This document shows, piece by piece, positions 22,440-33,720 of a stretch of 64,000 nucleotides of DNA; the first letter of the stretch is position 1, and every line of letters begins with the position of its first letter. The translations under genes and the position numbers were made by a program. The notes beneath the pieces are model-generated. The model was not told the DNA's origin, ran no database searches, and saw only the letters and a list, made by a program, of their open reading frames with translations. The stretch comes from Strigamia acuminata (lineage: Eukaryota > Arthropoda > Chilopoda > Geophilomorpha > Linotaeniidae). The stretch lies in NCBI GenBank assembly GCA_949358305.1, contig OX442319.1, positions 6,200,001 through 6,264,000 on the forward strand. The letters are read 5' to 3'.

Positions 22440-22690
22440 CTGTTCACCCGAACGGGTCAAAAATGCAAAATCCTCACTGACCACATTCATCACCCAACAC
22501 AGATACAAGCATTGAGACATTACTACAGAATGCGCCAGTGAGATATCCTCAGTGTTTTTATTGTGTATGCAAGTCTGGTTTATCCAGGGTTGCACAATAG
22601 CTTGTAGTGACCCCACAAGGAGGGTCAGCATGGAGAGGTTGCTCCTTGCTGACCTACTTCAGCCTTGTGGGAGGAGGGGAGGGTTTGTTT
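22440..22690 (+). repeat. Interspersed repeat copy (family of 5101-5400)
   Basis: Same family and orientation as 31850-32135, inverse to 5101-5400. It contains the AGCATGGAGAGGTTGCTCCTTGCT hairpin region. The 100 bp upstream (22350-22440, tggaaattcccacagatgcc) also matches 31640-31735. Confidence 0.7.
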
Positions 22691-22699
22691 TTTACCCTT

Positions 22700-24100
22700 A
22701 GTGCATTGTAACGTTTGTCAATGAGCAAGGGGGATGGGAAGGGCCCAACTCCTGATTGCGCAAATTTGAATGCTTTTGCCCATCAACATGGGACACAACA
22801 AAGCCAGTACTAACCAGCAGCAATTGCGAGTAACACAAGGAAATGCCTTGTGAGCTCGATTGCTGAGAGAAGCAGAAGAAAAAACTCCAATTCCCCAACG
22901 ATGTAAAAGATGTGACCACTTGGCCACCTAAAAATGACCTGCATGATTACCACACCCGCCCAATGACTCACAAGTCAGTACGGGGAAGGAGGGAGCTGCC
23001 AACGACAACGTCGGCCCAGTAGAGCCAGTCCCAGCGAAGGGATTTTAGTAATTTGACGATTTGTCGGTCTTAATGTTGTGTAACTTTTTTGCGAAATTGA
23101 TTAATATAATTACTTCACGGTAATTATATTTCATATCGATAAATGTCCATGTTTTGATAACCAATTGACTCACTTGCACAGTTCACTTTTGCAGGTCTTG
23201 TCAAATTCAAGTATTTTGGAAGTTTGACTTGCTTGTTAGGCCAAATAACGTTAATTATTTGAGCCGGAGAGCGTCATCGTCACACGTGGAGGTTCCACCG
23301 AGGTGAGGTGGTAACTCCCCCGTTTTTTAGTAACACAAATAAATTGTAAAATCGGAATGAATTTAATGTTTGTTTGATTATTTTAATTGATTTGTCATTA
23401 AGTGTTTTTACATTGTCTTTTTATACAATCCGATTTATTCCATTTCAATTCGTATCATTACTTGGTTGCTCTTGCAACTTGATTATTAATGTTATTTTAG
23501 TGTTTAAAGTGTTTTATTTTATTAGGTGATTTGTTTTATTGCTTATTTTGATATTGTATTTTGAGAATTCCATTTATACCGTTCAAATTATTGTTTTGTT
23601 CAAATATGCTTACACATAACTTATATTGTTTTGTACCCTAAGGGCATTTTCCAATCGCTGTCGCTGGATTCATTTGCAACTCGCAAACTAATGTGGTTGA
23701 AGGACTTTTATTTCGTGGTTCAAAGCCAGTCCAAGCAAAGACAAAGCCGGCCCCAGGTTAAGACACAAAGAGGGGTAGCTGGAATGCTCGCGTTAATATA
23801 AATTTCAAAAACAATAAATATTTGTTTGAAAAAAATATAAAGAACTATTAACACAATTGAAAAAATCTCAGCTGTAATTTATACCTTTTCTACAAGACTA
23901 TACCATCACAATATAATGCCCAACTATATTTCCTTTTGGGACTTAAAATTCCTCACAGTGGGCTACTTACTAGATGTTCCGATTTAGTTATTCTATTTTT
24001 TTGTTTATTCTAAAATAAAATTTGATAATAAAACTCATTATAGCAATTTAAAGAGTATTAAAATAAAAATTTCTGTTGGAAGCACCTCTTACAAACCGAA
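22700..24100. other. Non-coding stretch, fragmentary repeats
   Basis: 23030-23330 weakly resembles the LTR-like blocks at 19.7 and 55.8 kb. No gene, tRNA or regular repeat was recognised in the remainder. Confidence 0.4.
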
Positions 24101-24269
24101 TTGCAATCATGCATATCCTGGCTTGAAAGTGAGTCCTCAAGCAACCACCATTTAAAGAAGAGCGTAATAATCCTAGGACTGGAGAAAATTACAAGAAAAA
24201 GTGGCCTTGCTTTTAGCACTATGAAAAGCCCAGAAGATATGCCCCGCAAAGTTATCTCATATATTTGCT

Positions 24270-25420
24270 TTAACTGTTTTAGTAATTGCTATTGTTATTG
24301 TTGTTGTTTTACAATCTGTACCTTGAAGAAACTTGTTGGAACAAGTGACAAAATATAAAAAAATATTTATTTGAAGATTCTGTTGCATTTATTTCAATTG
24401 TTCCATTGCCTCTAGGTTTAGTATTTACGGAAAAATTGGAAAATAAAGATACCGATTATCCAATAAGTCAAAAGTCTCTTCGTCCAATAGGACAATTGAC
24501 AATTTAAATGAAGAAGTATAACCGCTTAGAGAAAGAGCTTGGCCATCTTTATTTTGAGTTTGCCATGCCTCAAAATTGCAATTATGAAGATCAATCACAA
24601 AATAGATCCTACTAATGATACCTCTTATTGATTACTACAAATCAAGCAATTCTAGCACATGCTACACTCATGAAAAAGGGAATGCAGTCTTACATATGCA
24701 GCCTTGACATATTTGGTAAATGCTACTACACATAAGGGAATGCAGTCTTAACAATATCAAATTATTTTTCGAATCAACTGAGAAAATCCATAAAAATTAA
24801 ATAAAATGTTTCAGAAAAAAAAGTATCAAGATGTCGGGAACATGGAACAACCAGACGGAAATAATGTCACAGATAGAACAAAATAATCAACCAAATTCAA
24901 AACACCAGAGCTCTCATCTAGTACCAACTGGAACGAGTCCAGTGGTCCAGGGGCAACCACGAGGAGGTAGAGAGTTGGATTTGCTGCCCCCAATTAAAAT
25001 TGAAGGAAAAAAAATCTCATCACAAAAAATAATAAAAAGATTGATAAATAAAATTCTAAAGACCTAAGTAAATGAAAACGTATTTTTAAAAAAATATTTT
25101 AACACATTAAAATGAAAAATGGCCATACCAAATACTCCATCAACGTGGTCAACGGGAAATTAACGTCACGAACAATTCGCACATGAAAGTCACCGTAAAC
25201 CTACACCAAAAACTGGATCCGATGTTAAATGATTAGGATAAATCGATCGACGAAAAATCGCAGCAGGAAGATGCGTGGTCGACCACCAACTGGCTCGAGC
25301 GGAAGCGGAAATGAAACAACCCAGCAAGATGAAGGTAGGCGGATTTTAATTGGCTGAAAGTTTTTTCGTCACCCAGCACAGACCACAGCTCCGTCTGCCC
25401 ATAATAATAAAAAGGATTCA
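24270..25420 (+). repeat. Dispersed repeat with a conserved 78-codon frame
   Basis: Matches 37650-39040 in the same orientation. Both copies keep an intact frame (24831-25067 here, 38425-38661 there) that starts MSGTWNNQ, passes through HLVPTGTSPVVQGQPRGGRE and ends in a Lys/Ile-rich tail. The frame is preserved despite about ten substitutions between copies, which may indicate a real element-encoded peptide or first exon. No family is recognised. The repeat ends exactly where segmental-duplication copy B begins (about 25420). Confidence 0.65.
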
Positions 25421-25735
25421 TTCAATGACGTCGTTCTGTCGCTTAGCACGAGTCGCTTCAGTCACTAGCTTGTTCTGCATGCCACGCACCAGGGCACTTC
25501 CGACTCTCTTGCGCAAGTCCTTGTCGTTGATACTGCGCTGGGAGATTCGTGCCATGTAGCTCATGATGCTTGTGGGCGAGACTGAGCCATCTCCGTTTTT
25601 GAAACTGATCCGCACAAGACTGGTTAGCACTCGAGTGAAGAAATCCTGGTTTTTATTTCGCCCATTCACTAAAACCACTTGAAATTTATTTCTCCTTGCT
25701 CAGAGACAAATAGCCCTTCGTAGTTACTCATTTAT
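25418..25735 (-). pseudogene. H15-like gene copy, disrupted
   Basis: Minus-strand sequence begins MSNYEGLFVSEQ as in the intact gene at 17236, then loses about 15 bp and meets a stop (INFKWF*). The remaining frame from MVLVNGRN to GMQNKLV is still readable. The C-terminal 60 codons are missing: after KLVT the sequence joins a 38-bp piece homologous to 17303-17340, which lies upstream of the gene in copy A. The junction is therefore a rearrangement, not a simple truncation. Confidence 0.85.
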
Positions 25736-26312
25736 GCATTCTGTAATTTTTTGCTTTATTTCCTAGGCTTATTTCCCGAATTTGGTGTCTGTCATGCAAT
25801 GACGTCGTTCTGTCGTTTAGCACGTGTCGCTTCAGTGTGCTGGATCATTGTTGATGTTTGTTTGTTTCTGATTGCGAGTGATGAAAATAAACAGAAATAA
25901 CGTCACATTAATTTCTCAAAACGTCGTATTAATTTCTCAAAACTTTGTTTCTGATTTTTTTTTCTGCAGACCAACCATCAGCAAGAAAGCACTTGAAATT
26001 TAACAATGCGCAGGTGCAAGTCACAAATCCACCAAAATTTAGGAATGTGAGTGGTAGGAATTCGAAGAAATAAGAAATAAAAAAAAATTATTCTACTTTT
26101 AAACCAAAAAATTCATGCACGTGATTGTATTTAAGGTGGCCTCTCAACTGTTGCATGGTGCAAAAATAAAAGTCGTGTTTGGTCAACAAGACAAGAAAGA
26201 TTAAAGAGAAAATTTTTTGAAGCTGTCACTAATATCAAGCAAAGAAAAATAGACGACTGTTTTCCTATCATCAACAAAATCCAACATCTTACAAGCAAAA
26301 CTTAGCTCTGAA
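25451..26312. repeat. Segmental duplication, copy B
   Basis: Homologous to 16949-17868. Its right end stops within a few bases of the start of the BEL LTR at 26313 (both copies read agctctgaat just before diverging). A 38-bp segment (caatgacgtcgttctgtcgc...) appears at both ends of the gene part, 25423-25460 and 25799-25836, against once in copy A. Confidence 0.9.
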
Positions 26313-26739
26313 TGTAAAAACTAGGGTTTTAAAATATTTAAATTTGATTTCGATAAAGTTGATATTTTTAGAAATAATTGCTTTTGTGTGTTTTTGTGTG
26401 TTTTTGGGGTAAAAGTTGATGTATTGTTGTGTTTTTCCAAACGTGTAGTTGTCCCCAGAGATGGTGACGTTTTTCATTGTATAGGTTCTTTGAACCCTTT
26501 TTCATATCTTTTGATCTTTTTTCTGAGAAGACACTCTCATTTTTGCTTATAATCTTGCTTTTAAGTTGAAATAAACTAGTACACATTTTACTTTTAACCG
26601 AGAGAGTCGTTCTTGTTGAGCGACTAAAAATCACTGTATTCGAGGAAACTTTGAAGTCGAAAACTGAACTTTGAACAAACCAAATTCATACGAAAGGAAT
26701 TTTAGACATTTAGGTGTTTTACTGTGACGGGATTTCACA
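26313..26739 (+). mobile_element. 5' LTR of a BEL/Pao element
   Basis: Begins TGTAAAAAC and ends TTTCACA (TG...CA), immediately followed by a primer-binding-site-like sequence and gag. Length about 427 bp. No matching 3' LTR was found in the window. Confidence 0.75.
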
Positions 26740-26757
26740 TGGTGCCGAAACCCGGGA
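26740..26757 (+). other. Primer binding site of the BEL/Pao element
   Basis: TGGTGCCGAAACCCGGGA lies directly downstream of the LTR, with the form expected for a tRNA 3'-end complement (TGG start). Confidence 0.7.
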
Positions 26758-26813
26758 CTTAATTGAACCAGCCTGAAAACTGAGTAGAAGACGTGAGTGT
26801 TGACAATTTTTTT

Positions 26814-27291
26814 ATGAAAATGGCCGAAATATCTGAAATCGACAAGATGGAGCGTAATCGCACGACCGCGAAAAACGCGTGCACACAATTGACAAACGCT
26901 CGCCGAGGAGGCGGTGGATTTGAAAAAATTGGCCCGCCATAAGACTCAGCTTCTAACCAAGAAAGAAATTCTAATGGGGTTGGACGAAAAAATAAGCAAT
27001 TTGATCGTCGACGTCGCCGAGGCCGAGGCGAATCAAGAAAATGCCGACGTCTATTAAGAGCGGATAATTGATCAAGTGGAGGACTTGACTCAGCGCGTGG
27101 AGGCACGAAAAAAGGAAATAGGCCAAGCAAACGAGGTGACCGCTGCAGCTAATCAAAAGAAGCTCGAGGAAGCCATTGCTGCACAGATGCTACTTAATCA
27201 GCAGGTGCATTTGCCGCCGCCAGCAGCACCAATCATAGCCAATGAAGAACAAGATGCGGGGACCATCAAGCTACCGATGATCCAGATGTAA
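26814..27291 (+). pseudogene. BEL/Pao gag, N-terminal fragment
   Basis: Starts MKMAEISEIDKMERNRTTAK. The frame is broken near 26945 and 27056, then continues through a helical segment DLTQRVEARKKEIGQANEV to IKLPMIQM at 27291. The sequence then jumps straight into RNase H, so gag C-terminus, protease and most of the reverse transcriptase are deleted at this point. Confidence 0.7.
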
Positions 27292-27294
27292 AAA

Positions 27295-28960
27295 TTTGTT
27301 CATTTGTTCTGTGACGCAAGTCCACTAGCCTACGGCGCCGTCGCATATTCAAAGACGAACGGCCAGTGTAATAATCATGTTTCATTTGTTTTATCAAAGT
27401 CTAGGATCGCCCCCGTCAAAACCATAACGCTTCCACGTCTAGAATTGATGGGCGCATTGTTGACATCTCGACTGGTGGTCCGATTAAAGTCACTGCCAGC
27501 ATCCAGAATAGTTTGTTGGACCGATTCAACAATTGTTTTGGAGTGGATCTCCCACATAAATGGACAGACCGACCCGTTTGTGACCAGACGAATTGACGAG
27601 ATCCGTAATAATGCGCCAAACGTGGAATGGAGACATGTGCCGGGACGAGACAACCCTGCCGACCTGCTCACTCGAGGAATGGACGTACAGAAAATGGTGG
27701 ATAACCAAACATGGTAAACCGGACCAACTTGGTTGTCAAAAAGCTAAGACCATTGGCCACAGATGGACACCAAGCACGAATTCGAAAATGAGGTCGAGGA
27801 GCCAACAAACATCGTGCTGGAAGGGACGTCCCAATCGAGAGAAAATTTAATCGATTCCAACAGATACAGTTCATGGACACGGTTGCTACGCGTAACAGGA
27901 TGGGTGAAACAATTTATAAACAACTTGAAGTTTAAAGTGCGAGATGGCAGTCCATTGTCAATCAAAGAGTTAGCTGAGTCAGAATATTATTGGATTCGAG
28001 AAATTCAGGCAGCCCATTATTCGAACGAATTGAAAACACTGCAGACGGGTCGTGAGCGAGACAAGACGTCCGAGTTGAAACAGATTGATTGCGTGTTGGA
28101 CGAACACGGACTGTTGCAAGTGAGGCCAAGAATCAACTGGAACGAAGTGAATCAAGGAGTCCAAGGACCATGGGTGTTACACGATAAAAACCGCCTAACT
28201 GGACTGATTATTAGAAATGCACAAGAACGAGTATTCCACGGAGGCCTTGAGTGACACGTTGGCCGAGACGAGACGCCGATATTGGATTCCACATGCGAGG
28301 AATAACATCAAGCGTTTCATAAATAATTGTTTTATTTGTAGGCGAGTGCAAGGACGACTAATGCAACAGCTAGAGGCGCCATTGCCTATGGATCAAGTCA
28401 AGAAATCAGATCCATTCCAAGTCGTGGGTGTCGACTTCGCCGGACCACTGTATCAACGAACAGGACAAAAAAGTTACGTTGTGTTGTTTACTTGTGCTGT
28501 AACACATGCGTTGCATCTTGAACTGACCACCACGATGAGTACTGAAGACCTTGTAATGTCTCTGCGACGATTTTTTTCACGACGAGGTATTCCAAGCGTG
28601 ATTTACTCGGACAACGCAAAGACATTTAAACGCGCAAATGTGGAATTGAGAACTTTGATAAACAGCATTCGTGGAGAAGATTTAAGTTGGTATTTAACTG
28701 GAAATAAGGTAGAATGGAAATTCATAGTGGAAAGGGCAGCCTGGTGGGGAGGGTTTTGGGAGAGAATGGTTCGATCCATCAAAACGAGTTCTCACATTTG
28801 AAGAGTTAAATACAGTATTGTGTGAGGTGGAAGCCATGATTAACTCACGACCCATCTCATATGTTTACAGTGACGCAAACAAACGCGAACCCTTAACCCC
28901 CTCACATTTTTTTGGCCGGGAGACGACAAGTGACCCTTCCAAACACTCATCAAATCAACG
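27295..28960 (+). pseudogene. BEL/Pao RNase H and integrase region
   Basis: FCDASPLAYGAVAY, LPRLELMGA, CWTDSTIVLEWI and HVPGRDNPADLLTRGM (27304-27720) are the Pao-type RNase H. A stop after MVDNQTW and frame changes near 27720 and 28250 separate it from the integrase. The integrase has a zinc-binding region RRRYWIPHARNNIKRFINNC, then GVDFAGPLY, IYSDNAKTF and the E-containing RAAWWGGFWERMVRSIK. The 3' part continues at 28818 (EVEAMINSRPISYVYSDAN, PLTPSHFFGR) up to the Tc1 insertion near 28965. It is clearly BEL/Pao and clearly inactive. Confidence 0.93.
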
Positions 28961-28964
28961 CAAA

Positions 28965-29467
28965 GGAATTATTTATTTATTTATTTATTTATTTAGTTCA
29001 AAGTGCAAAATGCAAATATGTATCAAGCAATCCTGGAGAAGAATTTGTGGAAGAAAGGAAGAGGAATGGCTGGAGCAAAGTGGATTTTTCAGCAGGACAA
29101 TGCAGTATCCATTGAATGATGGGAGTCCATCACTGCTAAAAGTTTTAAAAAACAAATTGATTCAATGCGTACAAGGTGCATTGAAGTTATTAAACAATGT
29201 GAGAAAGGAATCAAGTATTAAAGTTGAACTGATTTTAATTTTTGTTAAAATTTTGAAGAACAGGCCAAAGTTTTGTCACAGATTTCTAAGGTTAAAATTT
29301 GAATTTTTCATTTTTTTTATTTGTGAGAAAGACATCACTCTTGTACTTATTGTAACATTATTTCAGCATGATTACAATGCATTTCTATTATTGGTTTGGT
29401 TATATTTTGAAAATTGTTTATTTTTTAATCATTTATCCAACTGGGCCAAAGTTTTGTCCTGCACTGT
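28965..29467 (+). mobile_element. Tc1/mariner fragment within the BEL/Pao element
   Basis: Encodes WIFQQDNA (the DDE region second-Asp motif, normally QQDNDPKH) followed within 60 bp by KQIDSMRTRCIEVIKQCEKG, the transposase C-terminus. The catalytic E region between them is deleted. The 3' end is a Tc1-type inverted repeat (gccaaagttttgtcctgcac, 29444-29463) next to TA. The first 10 bases of that repeat also occur at 29256. The 5' end is replaced by a TTTA microsatellite near 28972-28995, so the left terminal repeat is missing. Confidence 0.75.
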
Positions 29468-29474
29468 ATTTGTT

Positions 29475-29905
29475 TTAATAGGTGCTGATTCTATTGCAAA
29501 AATACTCACTGGTCGAATACGCAAAGTCGAAGAGAATCTAATGGCAGTTGAAACGATGTTCGGATGGGCGCTGATGGGTTCGTCGAACAATGTGACGTCC
29601 CTTTCGACCATGGTGACACGTGTGTTCAACGTGCGCCTCAAGGAGCGTCTGGACGACAGTATCAAGAAATTTTGGGAGCTCGAGTCCATCAGAATCCTGA
29701 AGACAAGTCGCCAACTGACTGCAACTCATGTGCAAAACGATTTCGCAGACAAGTGACGCGCAGAGACGGACGTTACGTGGTTCCATTGCCGTGGCTGGTC
29801 GACGCCAGTCAGTTGAACAATAATTATGAAGTTGCTAGGCGGAGGTTTTGGCATCTTGTGCGGAAGTTTAAGAAAAACCCTGGCTTTTATCAAGCCTACA
29901 AGATC
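29475..29905 (+). pseudogene. BEL/Pao protease/RT N-terminal region, out of order
   Basis: GADSIAKILTGRIRK...NLMAVETMFGWALMG is the block after the BEL protease. RDGRYVVPLPW and NNYEVARRRFWHLVRKFKKN open the reverse transcriptase. In a normal element these precede RNase H; here they follow the integrase, so the element is rearranged or two copies are joined. A frameshift lies near 29750. Confidence 0.85.
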
Positions 29906-29921
29906 TTCGACGACCAGTTAA

Positions 29922-30085
29922 GAATAAGCACAAAAATGCAACTTGAATGGTTTTTATGCGGTATGGGTTTTTAAGTGTACTTTTAAATTCCCACTTGTAA
30001 TATCATACTGGAATAATCACATAAATGACCCTTGAATGGTTTTTCATCTGTATAAATATCCACTTTGAATACAGGAATAAATACA
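29922..30085 (+). repeat. Short repeat (second copy 32362-32530)
   Basis: About 160 bp (aatgcaacttgaatggttttt; cccacttgtaatatcatactg) recurs at 32362-32530 with few differences. Within each copy and down to about 32800 a degenerate unit of about 75 bp containing TTGAATGGTTTTTC/ACTTTGAATACAGGAATAA is repeated. No coding content. Confidence 0.8.
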
Positions 30086-30697
30086 AAAGTTTCTAATTCT
30101 TGTCTTTCCAGGCAGCAAAGTACAATCGAAAGAGCCGCCAACCAAGAAATAATTGTTTTAATATGTGTAAATAAAATTTTTTCACTTGATACTTGTCGCA
30201 TTCCTTTTGTCCCCGGTGGTCTGGTCAAAAAAGTAGAAAATTGGGCCCAAATTTCTTCTGACAAGTGGCTTTTAAGCACTTTGAAGGGAATCAAATTCGA
30301 GTTTTCTTCGGAGGATCTGGAAACTGATCCCAGGTCAGTTTATCACATGTCTGGAGCAGATACGGCTGCAACGACGGCGGCCATTACGAATCTTTTGGCT
30401 CTTAACATCATATCTGTGGTTACACCGACAGAATGGCAAATATTATGTCCGGTTTTTGATGCCCATAAACCTGATGGTTCGGTACAGGTGATTTTAAATT
30501 TAAAAAGCTTTAATTTAAATTTAGATTATAATCATTTTAAAATGGCATCCATTCGAAATGCCATTGCCTTGCTTAGGGAAGGAGATTTCCTTTTCAAAGT
30601 GAATTTTAAAAATGCTTATGAGTCACTAGTCAGAGAGCCTTTGCTAATGCCTGACCTGTATTTAAACCCACTTTTTACACGAATAAACCACTTGTAA
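30065..30697 (+). pseudogene. DIRS-like gag-RT fragment, single open frame
   Basis: One uninterrupted frame of about 210 codons joins the gag C-terminus (NSCLSRQQSTIERAANQE) to the reverse-transcriptase start (SVYHMSGADTAATTAAI, KPDGSVQVILNLKSFNLNL, HFKMASIRNAIALL). It ends shortly after FKVNFKNAYESL in the transposase-repeat sequence. The minus-strand copy at 3181-5100 has the same junction but is frameshifted. There are no catalytic YxDD residues, so it cannot be active. Confidence 0.75.
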
Positions 30698-30749
30698 ATC
30701 ACTCACAACCTGTGTTGTTATTCTTGTACTTACAACGATTAAAACTTGC

Positions 30750-30852
30750 AGGGAAAATTCATTACCATTTTTACCACAATTCCTTGGATCGCAACAATGT
30801 GAACAACTCTTTGGCATTGCCAGAAGTTACTATGTTGTAAATTCAACGAAAT
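30750..30852 (+). pseudogene. Transposase exon fragment
   Basis: Begins after CTTGCAG and matches the exon at 33844 (LPFLPQFLGSQQCEQ... GIARSY). It is cut after about 100 bp, where an LTR-like block (actattttagggc) begins. Confidence 0.6.
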
Positions 30853-30934
30853 AATACTATTTTAGGGCTTTAAGCCAGAAGATTGTATAGTTTAATGACT
30901 CACATTTACTGACCAATTGTCAGTCTAGCAAAAT

Positions 30935-31500
30935 TACTCACACCATAACGGATAACGGAAGTAATTTTGTTAAAGCATTTAAAGAATTTCAGATTGAGTT
31001 TGGGGACAAGAATGGCGAAGAAGATGCTGCTGCTGATTACAAACGTTTCACGGAATATGAAAGTACAGAAGTTTTTTCTATCAGCAACTTTGATTTGGAT
31101 GCAGTTTTAACAGCTGAGAATGATATCGACACACAGGAAATGTTTTTACCGCCTCATTTACGCTGCGCCGCCCACACACTCAACTTAATTGCAACGACTG
31201 ACGCCAAAAAGGCTTCAAATGCGTCCGATTCATATCGTTTACTTTATGCAACTGCAATTCAGAAGTGTGCCAACCTGTGGAATCGATATTCTCGTAGTAC
31301 GGTTGGAGCCGAACAATTAGGACTTCCACCAATTATGCATTAATTGTGCCTGTAAACACGCGCTGGAATTCGTGGTATCGTGCGATAAAAAAGATAATTG
31401 ATCTCCCCGTGGCGACAGTAGATGAGATTAACACGAAGCTTAAGTTGGAAGCGCTCTCATCATTGGAGAGAGCGTTTCTAAACGCAGGTGATGGACCGAG
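30935..31500 (+). pseudogene. hAT transposase fragment
   Basis: In frame from KITHTITDNGSNFVKAFKEF (the catalytic-core D-NxxN region), through FLPPHLRCAAHTLNLIA (the hAT cysteine/histidine block) and KCANLWNRYSRS to a stop at 31341. It resumes one frame later with PVNTRWNSWYRAIKKI. The BED finger, most of the core and the C-terminal dimerisation block (with the catalytic Glu) are missing. It ends at the GC-rich patch at 31490. Confidence 0.85.
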
Positions 31501-31640
31501 ACCGGGAATGCGGTACCGCTCGAGGGACCGTGGTTCTTTTTAGCTGCCGGAACAGTACCGCGTACCGCGGACCGCGTACCGCGGACCGCGACCGCGGTAC
31601 CAAGACCGCGGTACCAAGACCGCAGTCCGCAATCTTGGTA
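31490..31640. repeat. GC-rich ACCGCGG/GGTACC simple repeat
   Basis: A 150-bp island of GCGGTACC, ACCGCGGACCGC and CCAAGACCGCGGTACC words in an AT-rich region, strongly self-complementary. It abruptly ends the hAT frame on the left and the tggaaattcccac repeat begins on the right. Confidence 0.8.
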
Positions 31641-32135
31641 ATGGAAATTCCCACGGATGCCACCGAGGAATTTTTTGAGGCTCTCATTTTTCATTCGTTT
31701 GGCCCGTTCACCTGATCAGCTGTTCACCCGAATGGGTCAAAAATAGTGATCACAGCTAACAGACCGGATGTGGCTAACAAAAACAGTCTAACATTTATCA
31801 GACTCAGTTCGTAAGCCCATTGGTTAACAAAATCAGGTTTTAACTTTACCAGGCCGATCGGCCTGTTCAGGATTCACCAAGTGCCATTAATGGAAAAAAT
31901 GCAGAATCCTCACTGGTCACATTCACCACCCAACACAGATACAAGCATAAAGACATTACTACAGAATGAACCAGTGAGATATCCTCAGTGTTCTTATTAT
32001 GTATGCAAGTCTGGTTTATCCAGAGTTGCACAATAGCTTATAGTGACCCCACAAGAAGGGTCAGCATGGAGAGGTTGCTCCGTGCTGACCTACTTCAGCC
32101 TTGTGGGAGGAGGGAAGGCCTTTTTTATTCCTCGG
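31640..32135 (+). repeat. Interspersed repeat copy (family of 5101-5400 and 22350-22690)
   Basis: Contains the tggaaattcccacgg block (31640), a block inverse to 530-605 (cattggttaacaaaatcagg, 31815), the GGCCGATCGGCC palindrome at about 31853, and the AGCATGGAGAGG hairpin at 32063. No coding signal. Confidence 0.7.
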
Positions 32136-32882
32136 TGCATTGTAACGTTTGTCAATGGGCAAGCATCTGTCCTGAGGAGGTGACACGCAATTTTATGATC
32201 CATGGAGGAACCAGATTTCAGACGGAGAAAAAGCAAGGTTTTAGTTTTTTGAAGAATAATAAGCTCAGCAGTCCACCAAGGTTTAGGGTGATTGCGGGAA
32301 GAGGGAGAGGGAGATGCGTGTTGCAGAATTGGCTTTAGATCAAGAGCTCAATAACATCGGACCAATAAGCACAAAAATGCAACTTGAATGGTTTTTATGC
32401 GGTAGGGGTTTTTAGGTGTACTTTTAAATTCCCACTTGTAATATCATACTGGAATAATCACATAAATGACCCTTGAATAGTTTTTCATTTGTATAAATAT
32501 CCACTTTGAATACAGGAATAAGCACAAAGGTGAAACTTGATTCGTTTTTCACCTGTACGAGTTGCACTATGACGTTTTAAACTTCCACTTTCAATACAGG
32601 AATAATTATATAAATGACAAATGGTTTTCCCCCATGTGTGTTTTTACACGTCTAGTCATACTCCTTGCAGTTGAACACGATAAATTACAATAGTTACATT
32701 TAAATAGCTTTTGACTCTATGAGTTAGCATATGTATTTTTAAATCCCCACTTCCAAGGCCGGAAAAAAGCACATAAATAACAATTGACTGCTTCTTCTGT
32801 AGTACGAGTCTTTATATAAATGGCAAGTAAATGATTTTTTTCTTGAAAAAGAGAGTGGTCTGAATCATTCACCTGCAGCGTT

Positions 32883-33250
32883 ATGTGCTCAAAAATGGTG
32901 GATGAGGCGCGGACTTGGCTAAACACCTTCAGCTCCGCGTCTGGCTGTGCCGTGCTGGAAGAATTCCAGACGTTGCTCCGCAGTCGTTTTGGCCAAGAGG
33001 AAACAGCTGAAGCCATAATGGAAAAATTCTATCGAGCTGAACAACGCAAAGGAGAGAACGTCAGCGCCTTTGCGGCCAGAGTTGCTGGCATGATGGAAGA
33101 GTCAAATAAGACCTTCCTGTTCACTGAAGAGATGAAAGACAGAATGTTGCTGATGTCAAAGTTTAAGGCCGGTCTAAAAGGAATGATCGCTGAAGCGGTG
33201 TGCCAACACGGCACATTAAAAAGCTTCAAGACCGCAGTGGAGTGTCTGTG
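32883..33250 (+). pseudogene. LTR-retrotransposon gag (retrotrans_gag-like) fragment
   Basis: An open frame gives ARTWLNTFSSASGCAVLEEF, LLRSRFGQEETAEAIMEKFY, GENVSAFAARVAGMMEE and MLLMSKFKAGLKGMIAEAV. This is the helical pattern of Ty3/gypsy-type capsid (W...F...F......R...GES...F...........F..GL). After about 33245 it runs into an unrelated repeat that matches 18465-18680. No zinc knuckle follows. Confidence 0.7.
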
Positions 33251-33480
33251 TATCCAGTTCCTATATTCTTCCCTAAAAGAAAGCTATGTCCTGGATATCC
33301 AGCTCCTGTTTTCAGGGAATGAAAGGATTCTGGTTTGGAGCAATGGGCAACCCAGTAATCCGACCGAGTATATATACTTCCTTGCAACAGAAAGTCAGTT
33401 TGTTTTGATATTTTGTTTCACACTGTACTTATTTGAGCCCTTATCTTTGCTTTGCTTCATATCACTTTGTTGCACTTAGG

Positions 33481-33720
33481 GGCAATTGATAGCTTAAGGT
33501 TACTGAGGTCATCAATTATCAATTATCTCTTAGAGGAAGACTATCAGGTGAAGATGACGAGAGAAGGAATTACTTCCACTGGCGGGATTTGATCACACAA
33601 GAGCTGCGAGACTTCTTCGTACAAGAATATACCGCGAAGATCAAGCGAGAAGCTTATACCGCATTATTTACACATCTATAACCTGCGGGATTCACCACTA
33701 ACGAGATCAAGCATTGGCTA
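33481..33720. other. Unassigned 240-bp segment
   Basis: Between the gag relic/repeat and the transposase repeat. Moderately GC-balanced (ggaagactatcaggtgaag...). I see no gene or known repeat in it. Confidence 0.3.

Noticed and set aside
28760-28800. tRNA T-loop-like GGTTCGATCC motif
   Set aside because: It lies inside the BEL integrase reading frame and no acceptor stem or anticodon arm is present.
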